DNA of 26,490 nt from CAYGZA01 sp964354135 (GCA_964354135.1 CAYGZA010000052.1:1-26490), one strand, 5' to 3'. Counted from the first letter of the stretch, positions 15,959 to 23,551 are shown. The notes: generated by a model from the sequence alone, not told the origin. Numbers and translations: made by a program.

Positions 15959-18118
15959 GTGGTTGCACGTACCGTTCGATTCGGTCTGTTCCTCGTCGCC
16001 TTGTTGCCGGCGACCTGGATCTGCCCGTCACACGCCTCGGCGGCAGAAGTCAAGGTCTTTCGGGCGGGAGCGTCCGCCGTCGAAATCACGCCCAAGACCT
16101 TCCCCCGCGTCATCAGCGGGGGGTTTCTGGAAGGCCGGGCCGATCGCGCCCTCGATCCGCTCTACGCCCGCGCGCTCGTGCTGGACGACGGCGCCGCGAG
16201 GCTGGCGATCGTCGTGGTCGATACCCTGATGATGCCCCGCGAGATGGTGGACAATGCCAAGGCCCGCGCCCACCGCTCCACCGGCATCCCGATTGAGCGA
16301 ATCTGCGTGGCGGCCACGCACACCCATTCGGCGCCCTCGGTCATGGGGGCCTTGGGCACGGGCGTGGACGAGGAGTACGCCAGGTTCTTGCCCGGCCGGA
16401 TTGCCGAGGCGATCCAGTCCGCCGCGAGGAATCTGGCCCCGGCCAGGATCGGCTGGGCGGTGGTCGCCGATTCCGAGCACACGAATTGCCGCCGCTGGGT
16501 CCGTCGCCCGGACCGCATCGGGCCGGACCCGTTCGGCGCAAGCACCATCCGCGCGATGATGCACCCGGGCTATCAAAACCCGGATTACGTCGGGCCGGCC
16601 GGGCCGAAAGACCCGGGCCTCACCGTCTTGTCCGTGCAATCGCCCGAGGGCCGGCCGATCGCGCTGGTGGCCAACTACTCGATGCACTACTTCGGCGCCG
16701 CACCGGTCTCGGCCGACTACTTTGGGCGGTTTTGCCGCAAGATGACGGAGCTGATCTCCACCGGGCCATCCACGCTGCCCTTCGTGGCGATGATGTCCCA
16801 GGGGACCGCCGGCGACCTGCACTGGATGGACTACAGCCGGCCGGCCAAATCGATCGGCATTGAAACCTACAGCGAGGAAGTGGCCAAAGTCGCCTTCGAG
16901 GCGTACAAGACGATTACCTACCGCGACTGGGTGCCGCTGGCCATCGCCGAGCGCAAGCTCACCCTTCGCCGCCGCGTGCCCGACCAGAAGCGGCTCGATT
17001 GGGCCCGGCGGGTCATCGAGGGAATGAAAGACCCCAAGAGGCCGACCAACATCCCGGAAGTCTACGCCTTGGAACAGTTCTATCTCGACAAGGAGCCGCA
17101 GCGGGAGCTGAAGCTCCAGGCGATCCGCATCGGCGATCTCGGAATCGCCGCGATCCCCTGCGAAGTCTTCGGGATCACGGGGCTGAAGCTGAAGGCCCAG
17201 AGCCCCTTGCAGCCGGCGCTCAACCTGGAGCTGGCCAACGGGGCCGACGGCTACATCCCGCCGCCCGAGCAACACAAGCTGGGCGGCTACACCACGTGGC
17301 CCGCCCGGACCGCCGGACTGGAGGTTGAGGCTGAGCCCAAGATCGTCGAAGTGCTCCTACAACTCTTGGAGCAGGTCGCCGGCAAGCCGCGCCGCCCCTT
17401 CGGCGAAGTCCACGGGCCGTACGCCCAGGCGGTGCTCGCTTCCAAACCCGTCGCCTATTGGCGCATGGGCGAGTTCGGCGGCCCGCGGGCGCTCGATGCA
17501 ACGGGCAACAATAATCACGGCCAATACGAGCCCGGGGTGGCTTTCTGCCTGGAGGGGCCGGAGTCGCCCGCCTTCTGCGGCCCGGCCACGGTCAACCGCG
17601 TCCCGCACTTTGCCGGCGGGCGAATGAGGGCGGAGATCCCGGGCCTCGGCAGTGCGTACAGCGTGGAACTCTGGTTCTGGAACGGGCTGCCGAATGACGC
17701 CCGGGCGGTGACCGGCTATCTCTTCTCGCGCGGACCCGAGGGCAGCGGGATAGGGCCGCCCGACCACTTGGGAATCGGCGGCACGCACGTGGCAACCGGG
17801 AAGCTCCTTTTCTACAACGGGGACGTGTTGAAGGAATCGCTCGTCGGGACCAACGAGGTCCCTCAAGAGACTTGGTGCCACGTGGTGCTGGTTCGCGAGG
17901 GCAAGAAGGTGGCGGTGTATCTCAACGGCCGCACAACGCCCGAGATCAGCGGCCAAGCGGACCCACACCCTTCCCGCGCCTCCAAACAGGTCTTTGTCGG
18001 GGGCAGCAGCGATAACCTCCTCAACTTCGAGGGCAAGATCGACGAGGTGGCTGTCTACGACCGCCCCCTCTCGCCCGACGAAATCGCCCGGCACTACGCC
18101 GCCGCCGGGATGAAGTAG
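15959..18118 (+). CDS. Secreted neutral-ceramidase-like protein with C-terminal LamG-like domain
   Basis: A 719-residue exported protein. After the signal peptide (about 1-29, ending SHASA) it shows the opening of the neutral/alkaline non-lysosomal ceramidase family: AGASAVEITPK, then RALVLDDGAARLAIVVVDTL and the zinc-site motif HTHSAPS (121-127). Family enzymes hydrolyse the N-acyl bond of ceramide, but many bacterial relatives have no known substrate. Residues from about 486 form a LamG/concanavalin-like domain (VAYWRMGE, VELWFWNG, VAVYLNGR, GKIDEVAVYDRPLS), typical of carbohydrate or surface binding. The GTG at 15959 follows AAAGGGGA by about seven bases and begins the signal peptide, so it was preferred to the TTG at 15938. 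It sits within the glycosidase island, so a glycolipid or a modified glycan is a possible target. Confidence 0.85.
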   Translation: MVARTVRFGLFLVALLPATWICPSHASAAEVKVFRAGASAVEITPKTFPRVISGGFLEGRADRALDPLYARALVLDDGAARLAIVVVDTLMMPREMVDNAKARAHRSTGIPIERICVAATHTHSAPSVMGALGTGVDEEYARFLPGRIAEAIQSAARNLAPARIGWAVVADSEHTNCRRWVRRPDRIGPDPFGASTIRAMMHPGYQNPDYVGPAGPKDPGLTVLSVQSPEGRPIALVANYSMHYFGAAPVSADYFGRFCRKMTELISTGPSTLPFVAMMSQGTAGDLHWMDYSRPAKSIGIETYSEEVAKVAFEAYKTITYRDWVPLAIAERKLTLRRRVPDQKRLDWARRVIEGMKDPKRPTNIPEVYALEQFYLDKEPQRELKLQAIRIGDLGIAAIPCEVFGITGLKLKAQSPLQPALNLELANGADGYIPPPEQHKLGGYTTWPARTAGLEVEAEPKIVEVLLQLLEQVAGKPRRPFGEVHGPYAQAVLASKPVAYWRMGEFGGPRALDATGNNNHGQYEPGVAFCLEGPESPAFCGPATVNRVPHFAGGRMRAEIPGLGSAYSVELWFWNGLPNDARAVTGYLFSRGPEGSGIGPPDHLGIGGTHVATGKLLFYNGDVLKESLVGTNEVPQETWCHVVLVREGKKVAVYLNGRTTPEISGQADPHPSRASKQVFVGGSSDNLLNFEGKIDEVAVYDRPLSPDEIARHYAAAGMK

Positions 18119-18119
18119 G

Positions 18120-18136
18120 GGAGCCTTTGAGGCTCC
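18120..18136. terminator. Hairpin directly after the ceramidase-like gene
   Basis: GGAGCCT (18120-18126), loop TTG, AGGCTCC (18130-18136): a perfect 7-bp stem beginning two bases after the stop codon. No T-run follows. Confidence 0.5.
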
Positions 18137-18440
18137 GGAGAGGGCGGCGGCTCGGAGACGGCGCGGTAGTGGTACGGTCCGGCCGGAAAACGCGGGATGA
18201 AAAGGAAAAGCGGTGACACGCCCCGTCATGGGGGTATGCGACGTCGAATTGCCTGTATCGCTCGATTGACGCAGGCGTAAGGAGTGTCTAGCATCGAAGT
18301 TGTTGCGAATCTCGAACGCTTCAAGAGCCGAAGTATCATTAGGATGGGGGCGATCCCGTTTGCCGCCCGACTGCGCGGTAGAAGATGCGACGGGCGATAC
18401 CGCGCAGCATGGCTGGTCGCTGCCAACTGGTGTTGTGGTT
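18137..18440. other. Non-coding interval before the toxin-antitoxin-like operon
   Basis: No gene can be supported here. It holds the operon promoter (18266-18294) and a predicted leader of about 140 bases. An open frame from a TTG at 18300 runs in phase with the first operon gene, but its translation resembles nothing and its codon choice looks random. Confidence 0.5.
18266..18294 (+). promoter_or_regulatory. Putative promoter of the toxin-antitoxin-like operon
   Basis: TTGACG (18266-18271), 17 bases, TAGCAT (18289-18294); 5/6 and 4/6 matches. The transcript would start near 18301. Confidence 0.5.
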
Positions 18441-18797
18441 ATGCCTATGGCTGAACAAGAGAGCGAAAAGGATCTCGCCACTCGCGCCGAGAAGAAAGAA
18501 GGCGTCATGTTGCGAGTTGCCTGGAGCGAACTCGGGCCGGCCGTGTTTGCCGACCAGATGCTGGCTTCGACTCATGAAAGCACGCTCCATCTGGGATTCT
18601 ATCAGGTAGTTCCTCCGCTTGTATTTGGGGAGACTGATGAGCAGCGAAGGCAATCGCTGGAAGTGATCGAGCAGCGCGGCACAGTCGATGCGAAACTGGT
18701 CGCACATATCGCGCTCCCCCTCGCCAAACTTATGGCTATCATCGAGGCATTGAACAAGCAGGCAACAAGGTGCGGCCTCGTTCCGGAGCCCAAGTGA
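18441..18797 (+). CDS. Small DUF3467-like protein, first gene of a three-gene operon
   Basis: A soluble protein of 118 residues. The pattern VFADQMLASTHESTLHLGF ... VVPP ... LVAHIALPLAKLMAIIEALN resembles DUF3467 proteins, small domains of unknown function with a similar beta-strand then PxxAKxLxxxL arrangement; this match is by eye and weak. Residues 3-20 are charged and probably disordered. The start is uncertain: ATG at 18441 or 18447, neither with a clear ribosome-binding site. Its stop TGA overlaps the ATG of the next gene (TGATG at 18795-18799), so the two are translationally coupled. Base composition looks less GC-rich than in the surrounding glycosidase genes, which suggests acquisition. 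Its place in front of an antitoxin-like/PemK-like pair makes it a possible third component, but no function is shown. Confidence 0.65.
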   Translation: MPMAEQESEKDLATRAEKKEGVMLRVAWSELGPAVFADQMLASTHESTLHLGFYQVVPPLVFGETDEQRRQSLEVIEQRGTVDAKLVAHIALPLAKLMAIIEALNKQATRCGLVPEPK

Positions 18798-19177
18798 TGT
18801 CTTCCGTAACCGCGATCCTCCCGCCGCAATCCGCCGCCGTTACGGCATACAAAGTGCTTGTGGAAGGGATAGTTGGCGTCAAAACCTTCGTCCGAGACCG
18901 TGTCTTCACGGAGATCGCCATGAGCACCTCACACACTCCTGCATTCGTGCTGGACATTGATGGGCAGAGCATCTCGGTCTCGACGGAGATGTATGAGTAC
19001 CTCAGACTGGAGGCGGCCCAGCGCGGTATTACGGAGGTCGAGGTTTATCGGGAGGAGATGCGGGCTCAGGAAGAGCTGACGCGATTGACGTTGCCGCGTG
19101 ACCGTCTGGAGAAAGCCTCCCAGCGGGACTACAGCCAACATCCTTGGTGGTCCAATGAGGAAACGAAGCCGTTTTAG
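18797..19177 (+). CDS. Unrecognised small protein, candidate antitoxin to the downstream PemK-like protein
   Basis: I do not recognise this 126-residue protein. It has a predicted beta-rich middle (PAFVLDIDGQSISVSTEMYEYLRLEA) followed by a charged helical tail with many Glu and Arg, ending in QHPWWSNEETKPF. A folded head and an extended charged tail directly upstream of a MazF/PemK-like gene is the usual layout of a type II antitoxin, so that role is inferred from position only. The ATG at 18797 overlaps the previous stop. A second in-frame ATG at 18920 with GGAGA five bases upstream could give a 85-residue form, and the most protein-like sequence starts there. The gap to the next gene is 23 bases. 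Confidence 0.6.
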   Translation: MSSVTAILPPQSAAVTAYKVLVEGIVGVKTFVRDRVFTEIAMSTSHTPAFVLDIDGQSISVSTEMYEYLRLEAAQRGITEVEVYREEMRAQEELTRLTLPRDRLEKASQRDYSQHPWWSNEETKPF

Positions 19178-19200
19178 CTCACGTGTGAAGCACGGCAGCA

Positions 19201-19539
19201 ATGGCGATCAAGCGCGGCAGGATCATTTGGGCACGTTTCCCTAGAGGCCAGTGCAAGAAGCGCCCGGCGGTAGTAATCTCGGACCCAGATTCTGACGGCT
19301 CGTTCTTCGTGGCCGTTGGGACCACCCAACGAACGCTACCGTTGCCCGACCATCAGGTTGACCTGCCCTGGCACAGACCTTATCACCCCAAGACACGACT
19401 TCACACGCCTACAGTGGTTGACTGCACCTGGATCGGGAAGTTGGGACCCGCTGACATTGAGGAAGTTGGAGGCGTCGTGCCGGACGCCAAGCTCGTCGAG
19501 ATTCTCAAGAAGGCAGAGCCCTATCTTCCGACCGCGTAA
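19201..19539 (+). CDS. PemK/MazF-like toxin-family protein
   Basis: A 112-residue protein with the fold pattern of the PemK/MazF family, ribosome-independent endoribonucleases that cleave mRNA and are held inactive by an antitoxin. Seen: the N-terminal phrase RGRIIWARFPRG, then KKRPAVVIS with Arg21, and GTTQ at 40-43; these align with the active-site arginine and threonine of MazF. The C-terminal part (VVDCTWIGKLGPADIEEVGG) fits the last strands and helix. The family's usual Gly-Asp near the N-terminus reads Gly-Arg, so activity is not certain. The frame begins at the ATG at 19201 with a weak ribosome-binding site. It is the last gene of the operon and converges on the Tat-exported glycosidase gene across a GC-rich hairpin. 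Confidence 0.78.
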   Translation: MAIKRGRIIWARFPRGQCKKRPAVVISDPDSDGSFFVAVGTTQRTLPLPDHQVDLPWHRPYHPKTRLHTPTVVDCTWIGKLGPADIEEVGGVVPDAKLVEILKKAEPYLPTA

Positions 19540-19595
19540 TGAAGATCCTGCTTGGCCGAAGGTAGTAGCGCGTAGGGTGCCGTGCAATTACCCGC

Positions 19596-19614
19596 GCGCC
19601 GGCAGCGCCGGCGC
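19596..19614. terminator. GC-rich hairpin between convergent genes
   Basis: GCGCCGGC (19596-19603), loop AGC, GCCGGCGC (19607-19614): a perfect 8-bp stem between the PemK-like gene and the converging glycosidase-like gene. No T-run is present. It is a likely terminator for one or both. Confidence 0.5.
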
Positions 19615-19668
19615 CCCGCGGGCTTCTCAGAACATCCTTCACTCGTGCTCACAGGGCACGCTACCAGG

Positions 19669-22545
19669 TCACTGAGCGAGCGGCTTGCCCTGCGTGATGA
19701 CGGTCACCTGGGCGCGGGCGCTGGTGCCCGCCGGGCTTGAGCAGCGGAAGCGGATCTCGTTGTCGCCGGGCTCCAGCATGGGAATCTGCCCCTCCGGTTT
19801 CACCTCGCGCACAAGCTGCCCTTGCGGACCGTAGAGCTTGCAGTCGGCGGCCGAGGTGAACTCCAGGTATTGCCCGCTTTCGATCTCCACGGGAAAAACG
19901 ACCGTCGCCGCCCCAAGCGTGACTGCGGGCCGAATGAGCCGCGTATTGACCAGCGGCATCGCCTTGATCGGGCTCAGGTAGCACGCGACTTTTCTGCCCG
20001 GCGGGAGGTTGTTGTACCACAGCGAGAGCGTCTCCACCGCGCCATAGTGGACCGCTTCGCGGTAGATCGAGTAGATGTCGCCGTACGGCCACGAGTAGTC
20101 GGCCCACCGGACGCCCTCCGGCTCGATCAGCTCCACGTAGCGCCAACCGGCAAAGTCGATTACCACGTAGTGATCGCCGATCCCGCCGACGATGTGCTGC
20201 GGGCTGCGGAGCTGGAAATTGAGGACCTCACCCTGGGCGTCGCCGTGGATCCAGACGCCGAGGGCCTGATGGCCGCTCAAGTTGAGAGTCGGGTCGAACC
20301 GCTTCTCCGCTTTGACCCACGCGGCCTTCGGCGCCTGGTGGGTGCTCGTGGCGGTGAAACAGCCGCTTGCGGGCCCGACCTTCACCACGGCGTTGGACGG
20401 CTGCAAGTCGGCCGTCACGCCGCTCTGTGCGGCCCGGGCCGAAAAGTCCTTGGCGTTCTGGAAATCGGCCATCACGACGTTTCCCGAAGCGTCGTAGGGC
20501 CCCGCCGCCATCAGGGCCTCGATCCGAAGCCTTAGCGGCTGGCGGTCGAACTTGTTTCGGGTCCGCCAGGTGCTCGTGGGGTGATCGCTTCCCTCGACGC
20601 GGTGCTTCGCGTAATCCACCGGCAGGAAATGCCACGGGCCCGGCAGCCCGCCCACGAGTGTGAACTCCTCTCCGGGCGTTCGCAGCTTCGCCTTGAGCGG
20701 CCCGGGGACCCGCTTGGAGTGCCGCAGGTCTTCGTACCGCTTGACGATCCCGGCCAGCCGGGGCAGCGACGGGACACTCTTGGCGCTGGCCGGGTCAATG
20801 CCCATCAAGGCAAAGCCCGTGTCGGTCGCCAGGGCTTTGGTCATCAGGTACTCGATGTCGTCGCTGAAGGTCGGCTCGCCCTGCGGCCCCGACCAGCTCT
20901 TGAAGGCCCACCAGCCGAGCTCGCCGGGCAGGAACATGCGGCGGGTGTTGTTCTCGTTGTCGGCACAGTGAACGTCGATGAACTTCTTATGGCTCCGGGT
21001 GGGGTGATCCCACGCACAGTACCGAGACCGCACGCACCACAAATGGTGGTGGAACGTGCTCATCTCCATGAGCGCCGGCTTCTTGAGCCGCTTCCAGATC
21101 TCGAAGACAAACTTGGAGCCGTAGTGCCAGCCGTTTTCCGGGCCCCCGAGCACGTCCTCGCCGTCCAGGGCGTCGAGATACATCATGTCGAAGCCGCACT
21201 GGTTGAAGGTCTCCGCGGTCCGGGCGGCGACCTCGGCCAAGAGCGTCGAATCCGGGTCGGGCGCAAAAAGCCCGAAGCACTCCTTCAAGTGGTATGCCTT
21301 GGCGCCTTGGGCGTGCGGCGCGACCTTCGTGCCGCTCGTGCCCCGCTGGCAGCCGGTGAACGCAAACGGGCGATCCTTGCGCACGCCGGTGTAAGTGACT
21401 AACTCCTCGTCGATCCGTAGCGTGACGCTGTTGCGGACGAAGAACCCGGTGATTGCCGACATCTTCTCCGTCGGCTCGACGACCGGCACGGTGGCGGCCT
21501 GCGGCGAAACCTCCTCGGCCAGGGTGAACTGGGCGTCGCTTCCCAGCCGCGGATCCGGGACCGGCGTGACCCACGGGCAGTCCTTGGCCAGGAAGAACGC
21601 GTACGTGTGCAGTCCCGCGGCGATCCCCGCAGCGTGCAGCCGGTCGATCACGGCCTTGAGGCTGGCCAAGCCCTGCGGGTATCGGGCCGGATTCGGCCGG
21701 CAATCGCCGAAGCGGAACGACGAGCCGCCGTGGAAATCGATCTGGTTCATGCCGAGTTTCCCGGCCAGCTCGATCCACTCGCCCACGTTCTGCTCCGTGA
21801 TGCCGTCGAAGTTGAACAGGTACGAGCCCTCGTTGATCGGCTGCCCCAGCGCCCACGGGCCGCCGATCGGCGAATGGGGCAGGTCCGGAGCGGCGGCGAC
21901 CGCCTCCTGGAGCAACTCCCGCAAGAGCGGCTGCGGACCGGCAACGATCGCCACCTTCGCCCCGGCCAGTCCGAACCGCGGATAGCACGTCGCGCGGAGC
22001 CGGCTCGCCGGGCGAGGTATCTCCTGCACGTTCGTCTGCAGGTTGAGTGCCAGCGCGCAGGCCGCGAACGGCTCCTGCGGCGCCCCCCGGAGCGTTAAGG
22101 GAATGTCGAGAAAGACGAACTCCTCGACGCCGTCGCCCACAACCGAAACGACCTCCAGCACGAGGTGCCGCTTGACGACGGTCGGTTGCAGCACGGCGCG
22201 GACGCCGGAGTCGCCGAACTCGACGTGCAGGCGGCCGTCGCTCGAGCGAACCGCCGAAGCGGAGGAAACCTTGCCTCCCTTCCTCACGGCGGCGAACCGG
22301 ACGGCAGCGTCCCGGGCGCCGTAGTCCGCGCCGCTTTGCTTGTCGAGGAAGTGCAAGTTCCGGCCGTCGCTTCCGACGGCGTACTTCAAGTAGGGTGTTT
22401 CCACGGTCCAGGCCGGCCGGGTCGCACTGCCGGCTTGCCCGGCAGCGTCCGAGGCGGCCGGCAGCCCCTGCCCCAGCGCCCCCGAACAGGCCGGCAGCAC
22501 CATCGAGCCGGCGACAAACTCGCGTCGCGTCCAGTAGTTCTTCAT
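19669..22545 (-). CDS. Tat-exported glycosidase-like TIM-barrel protein with an inserted beta domain
   Basis: A 958-residue protein that I can place only as a probable glycosidase. The N-terminus has a twin-arginine signal (TRREFVAG, Arg7-Arg8) followed by LPAC with Cys20, which could also be a lipoprotein site. A beta-sandwich (about 45-220) leads into a barrel: GKLGMNQIDFHGG, GLHTYAFFL, then FDMMYLDALDG with Asp458, reminiscent of the nucleophile strand of GH31/GH36-type enzymes. Between them (about 343-420) sits an inserted beta domain containing EELVTYTGV and CQRGTSGT. The C-terminal half has a carbohydrate-binding-like jelly roll and an Ig-like end. The ATG at 22545 has GGAGA upstream; the longer frame to 22881 overlaps another gene and was rejected. 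It stands alone on the minus strand. Confidence 0.78.
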   Translation of the reverse strand: MKNYWTRREFVAGSMVLPACSGALGQGLPAASDAAGQAGSATRPAWTVETPYLKYAVGSDGRNLHFLDKQSGADYGARDAAVRFAAVRKGGKVSSASAVRSSDGRLHVEFGDSGVRAVLQPTVVKRHLVLEVVSVVGDGVEEFVFLDIPLTLRGAPQEPFAACALALNLQTNVQEIPRPASRLRATCYPRFGLAGAKVAIVAGPQPLLRELLQEAVAAAPDLPHSPIGGPWALGQPINEGSYLFNFDGITEQNVGEWIELAGKLGMNQIDFHGGSSFRFGDCRPNPARYPQGLASLKAVIDRLHAAGIAAGLHTYAFFLAKDCPWVTPVPDPRLGSDAQFTLAEEVSPQAATVPVVEPTEKMSAITGFFVRNSVTLRIDEELVTYTGVRKDRPFAFTGCQRGTSGTKVAPHAQGAKAYHLKECFGLFAPDPDSTLLAEVAARTAETFNQCGFDMMYLDALDGEDVLGGPENGWHYGSKFVFEIWKRLKKPALMEMSTFHHHLWCVRSRYCAWDHPTRSHKKFIDVHCADNENNTRRMFLPGELGWWAFKSWSGPQGEPTFSDDIEYLMTKALATDTGFALMGIDPASAKSVPSLPRLAGIVKRYEDLRHSKRVPGPLKAKLRTPGEEFTLVGGLPGPWHFLPVDYAKHRVEGSDHPTSTWRTRNKFDRQPLRLRIEALMAAGPYDASGNVVMADFQNAKDFSARAAQSGVTADLQPSNAVVKVGPASGCFTATSTHQAPKAAWVKAEKRFDPTLNLSGHQALGVWIHGDAQGEVLNFQLRSPQHIVGGIGDHYVVIDFAGWRYVELIEPEGVRWADYSWPYGDIYSIYREAVHYGAVETLSLWYNNLPPGRKVACYLSPIKAMPLVNTRLIRPAVTLGAATVVFPVEIESGQYLEFTSAADCKLYGPQGQLVREVKPEGQIPMLEPGDNEIRFRCSSPAGTSARAQVTVITQGKPLAQ

Positions 22546-22660
22546 GAAACGTCTCCGGCAGCCGGGTTGTCGGCGTCGCTTGCACTTCGAGGCCCAGGGG
22601 TCGCAGCCTCCGGGCTTTGCCGAGGCGGCTCTCTGCCCGCAAGCCGCGTCCCTATCCCGT

Positions 22661-22689
22661 TGTCTAACCCGGCAACGGGCGGGTGTCAA
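22661..22689 (-). promoter_or_regulatory. Putative promoter of the Tat-exported glycosidase gene
   Basis: On the minus strand, TTGACA (22689-22684), 17 bases, TAGACA (22666-22661). The -35 box is perfect and the -10 box is weak (3/6). It lies directly after the stop of the HTH/zinc-ribbon gene and gives a leader of about 110 bases. Confidence 0.45.
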
Positions 22690-22699
22690 CGGCCGCCGG

Positions 22700-22993
22700 T
22701 CAATACCGCTCTTCGCGACTGGTCCGGCGCCTGGATTGCATCGCACGGACACGGCACAACAAGCAGGGCATCTGGACTTTGCCGCCGCAACTGGGGCAGC
22801 GGACGAAAGGGCCCGATGGCGGGCCGAAATCGGGGGCGTCGCGGCCTCGGACGGGACGTTCGGGGCGATTTCCCAGTGCAATGGCGTTGACCGTGCCGCG
22901 GCTCACTCCCGCGCACCGGGCGATCGTTCGTTGCGACAGCTTCCCCTCGGTCAGCATCCGCCGGATTTCTGCAACGCGCCAGGACGGGATCAT
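22700..22993 (-). CDS. Small HTH/zinc-ribbon DNA-binding protein
   Basis: A 97-residue protein with an N-terminal helix-turn-helix (about 5-40; LSQRTIARCAGVSRGTVNAIALG) of the kind seen in transposase and resolvase heads and in many small regulators. After a linker comes a four-cysteine zinc ribbon: Cys66, Cys69, Cys77, Cys80 in CPSCGG and CLLC. The tail is basic. It most likely binds DNA as a transcription regulator; the target is unknown. The start ATG at 22993 is preceded by an AAAGGG-like site. It lies 47 bases after the acidic small gene on the same strand, so the two are probably co-transcribed, and it is immediately upstream of the Tat-exported glycosidase, which it could regulate or be read into. 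A transposon remnant is less likely because no transposase core is near. Confidence 0.75.
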   Translation of the reverse strand: MIPSWRVAEIRRMLTEGKLSQRTIARCAGVSRGTVNAIALGNRPERPVRGRDAPDFGPPSGPFVRCPSCGGKVQMPCLLCRVRAMQSRRRTSREERY

Positions 22994-23040
22994 TTCCAGG
23001 ACCCTTTCGCCTTTCTAAACGGGGCCTCGCCCTCCCGAAA

Positions 23041-23208
23041 TCACGGAACGTCATCCGGCTCCCGGTAGAAATCGTCTTCCGCAGGCTCGACGAGGAGGTC
23101 GTCGTCTACGCCGAATACGTCCAGCGCCTCGTCGGCGATCGAGAAAGAGAAGGAGTCGTCGTCGTCATCGAGGTCCCACGGAGGTGCGTCGTTTCGAGGT
23201 TCAGCCAT
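23041..23208 (-). CDS. Short acidic hypothetical protein
   Basis: A 55-residue very acidic protein with a run of Asp and Glu (WDLDDDDDSFSFSIADEALDV is the central part; ends EPDDVP). It is probably disordered, with one short hydrophobic segment. No family was recognised. The ATG at 23208 has an AAGG upstream; the frame is open further back to 23349, but the extension is basic, unlike the rest, and overlaps the leader, so it was rejected. It precedes the HTH/zinc-ribbon gene by 47 bases. An acidic partner beside a basic DNA-binding protein could be an inhibitor or DNA mimic, which is inference only. Confidence 0.55.
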   Translation of the reverse strand: MAEPRNDAPPWDLDDDDDSFSFSIADEALDVFGVDDDLLVEPAEDDFYREPDDVP

Positions 23209-23339
23209 ACCTTGCCCGACTTTCTTGTTCGCGATCCTTGCCACTCCAAACCGCGGCCTGCCGACCACTGCCCGGGCCTTCCGGTCTTGCCGGCGGACCT
23301 CCCCTGCCAGTTCTTGGTCGCGCGGCGGAAAACGGGCGC

Positions 23340-23368
23340 AGCCTAGCACAAAGTGTACATAGTTTCAA
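23340..23368 (-). promoter_or_regulatory. Putative promoter of the acidic protein/HTH operon
   Basis: On the minus strand, TTGAAA (23368-23363), 17 bases, TAGGCT (23345-23340). The -35 box matches 5/6 and the -10 box 3/6. The leader would be about 125 bases. A 15-bp palindrome lies just upstream of the -35 box. Confidence 0.4.
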
Positions 23369-23378
23369 CCATACTTTT

Positions 23379-23393
23379 GGACATTCTATGTCC
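23379..23393. promoter_or_regulatory. Palindromic operator-like site
   Basis: GGACAT-TCT-ATGTCC (23379-23393) is a perfect 6+6 palindrome in an AT-richer stretch. It lies 11 bases upstream of the -35 box of the leftward promoter and about 64 bases before the -35 box of the rightward one. It could bind the HTH protein encoded downstream. Confidence 0.4.
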
Positions 23394-23456
23394 GTTTTCT
23401 GCGTCCAGGCCTGCCGGCGGAGTCGGTCCTCTGTCCCGCGATTCCCGCCCTCTTGC

Positions 23457-23485
23457 TCGACACGGGATCCAACTTGGGCTAGGAT
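23457..23485 (+). promoter_or_regulatory. Putative promoter of the 83-residue gene
   Basis: TCGACA (23457-23462), 17 bases, TAGGAT (23480-23485). The hexamers match 5/6 and 4/6. The transcript would start near 23492, about 60 bases before the ATG. Confidence 0.45.
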
Positions 23486-23551
23486 AGAACTGAGATGAGG
23501 GGTGAGGATAGGGGGGAAGTTACTGCCCCGATTGTGGAGGACCGAAGACCG

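Noticed and set aside
20581..21402. Plus-strand 273-residue open frame inside the Tat-exported glycosidase gene
   Set aside because: Shadow frame without a recognisable domain, opposite a gene with coherent domain structure.
22546..22881. N-terminal extension of the Tat-exported glycosidase
   Set aside because: It overlaps the HTH/zinc-ribbon gene and the promoter; the Tat signal and ribosome-binding site fix the start at 22545.
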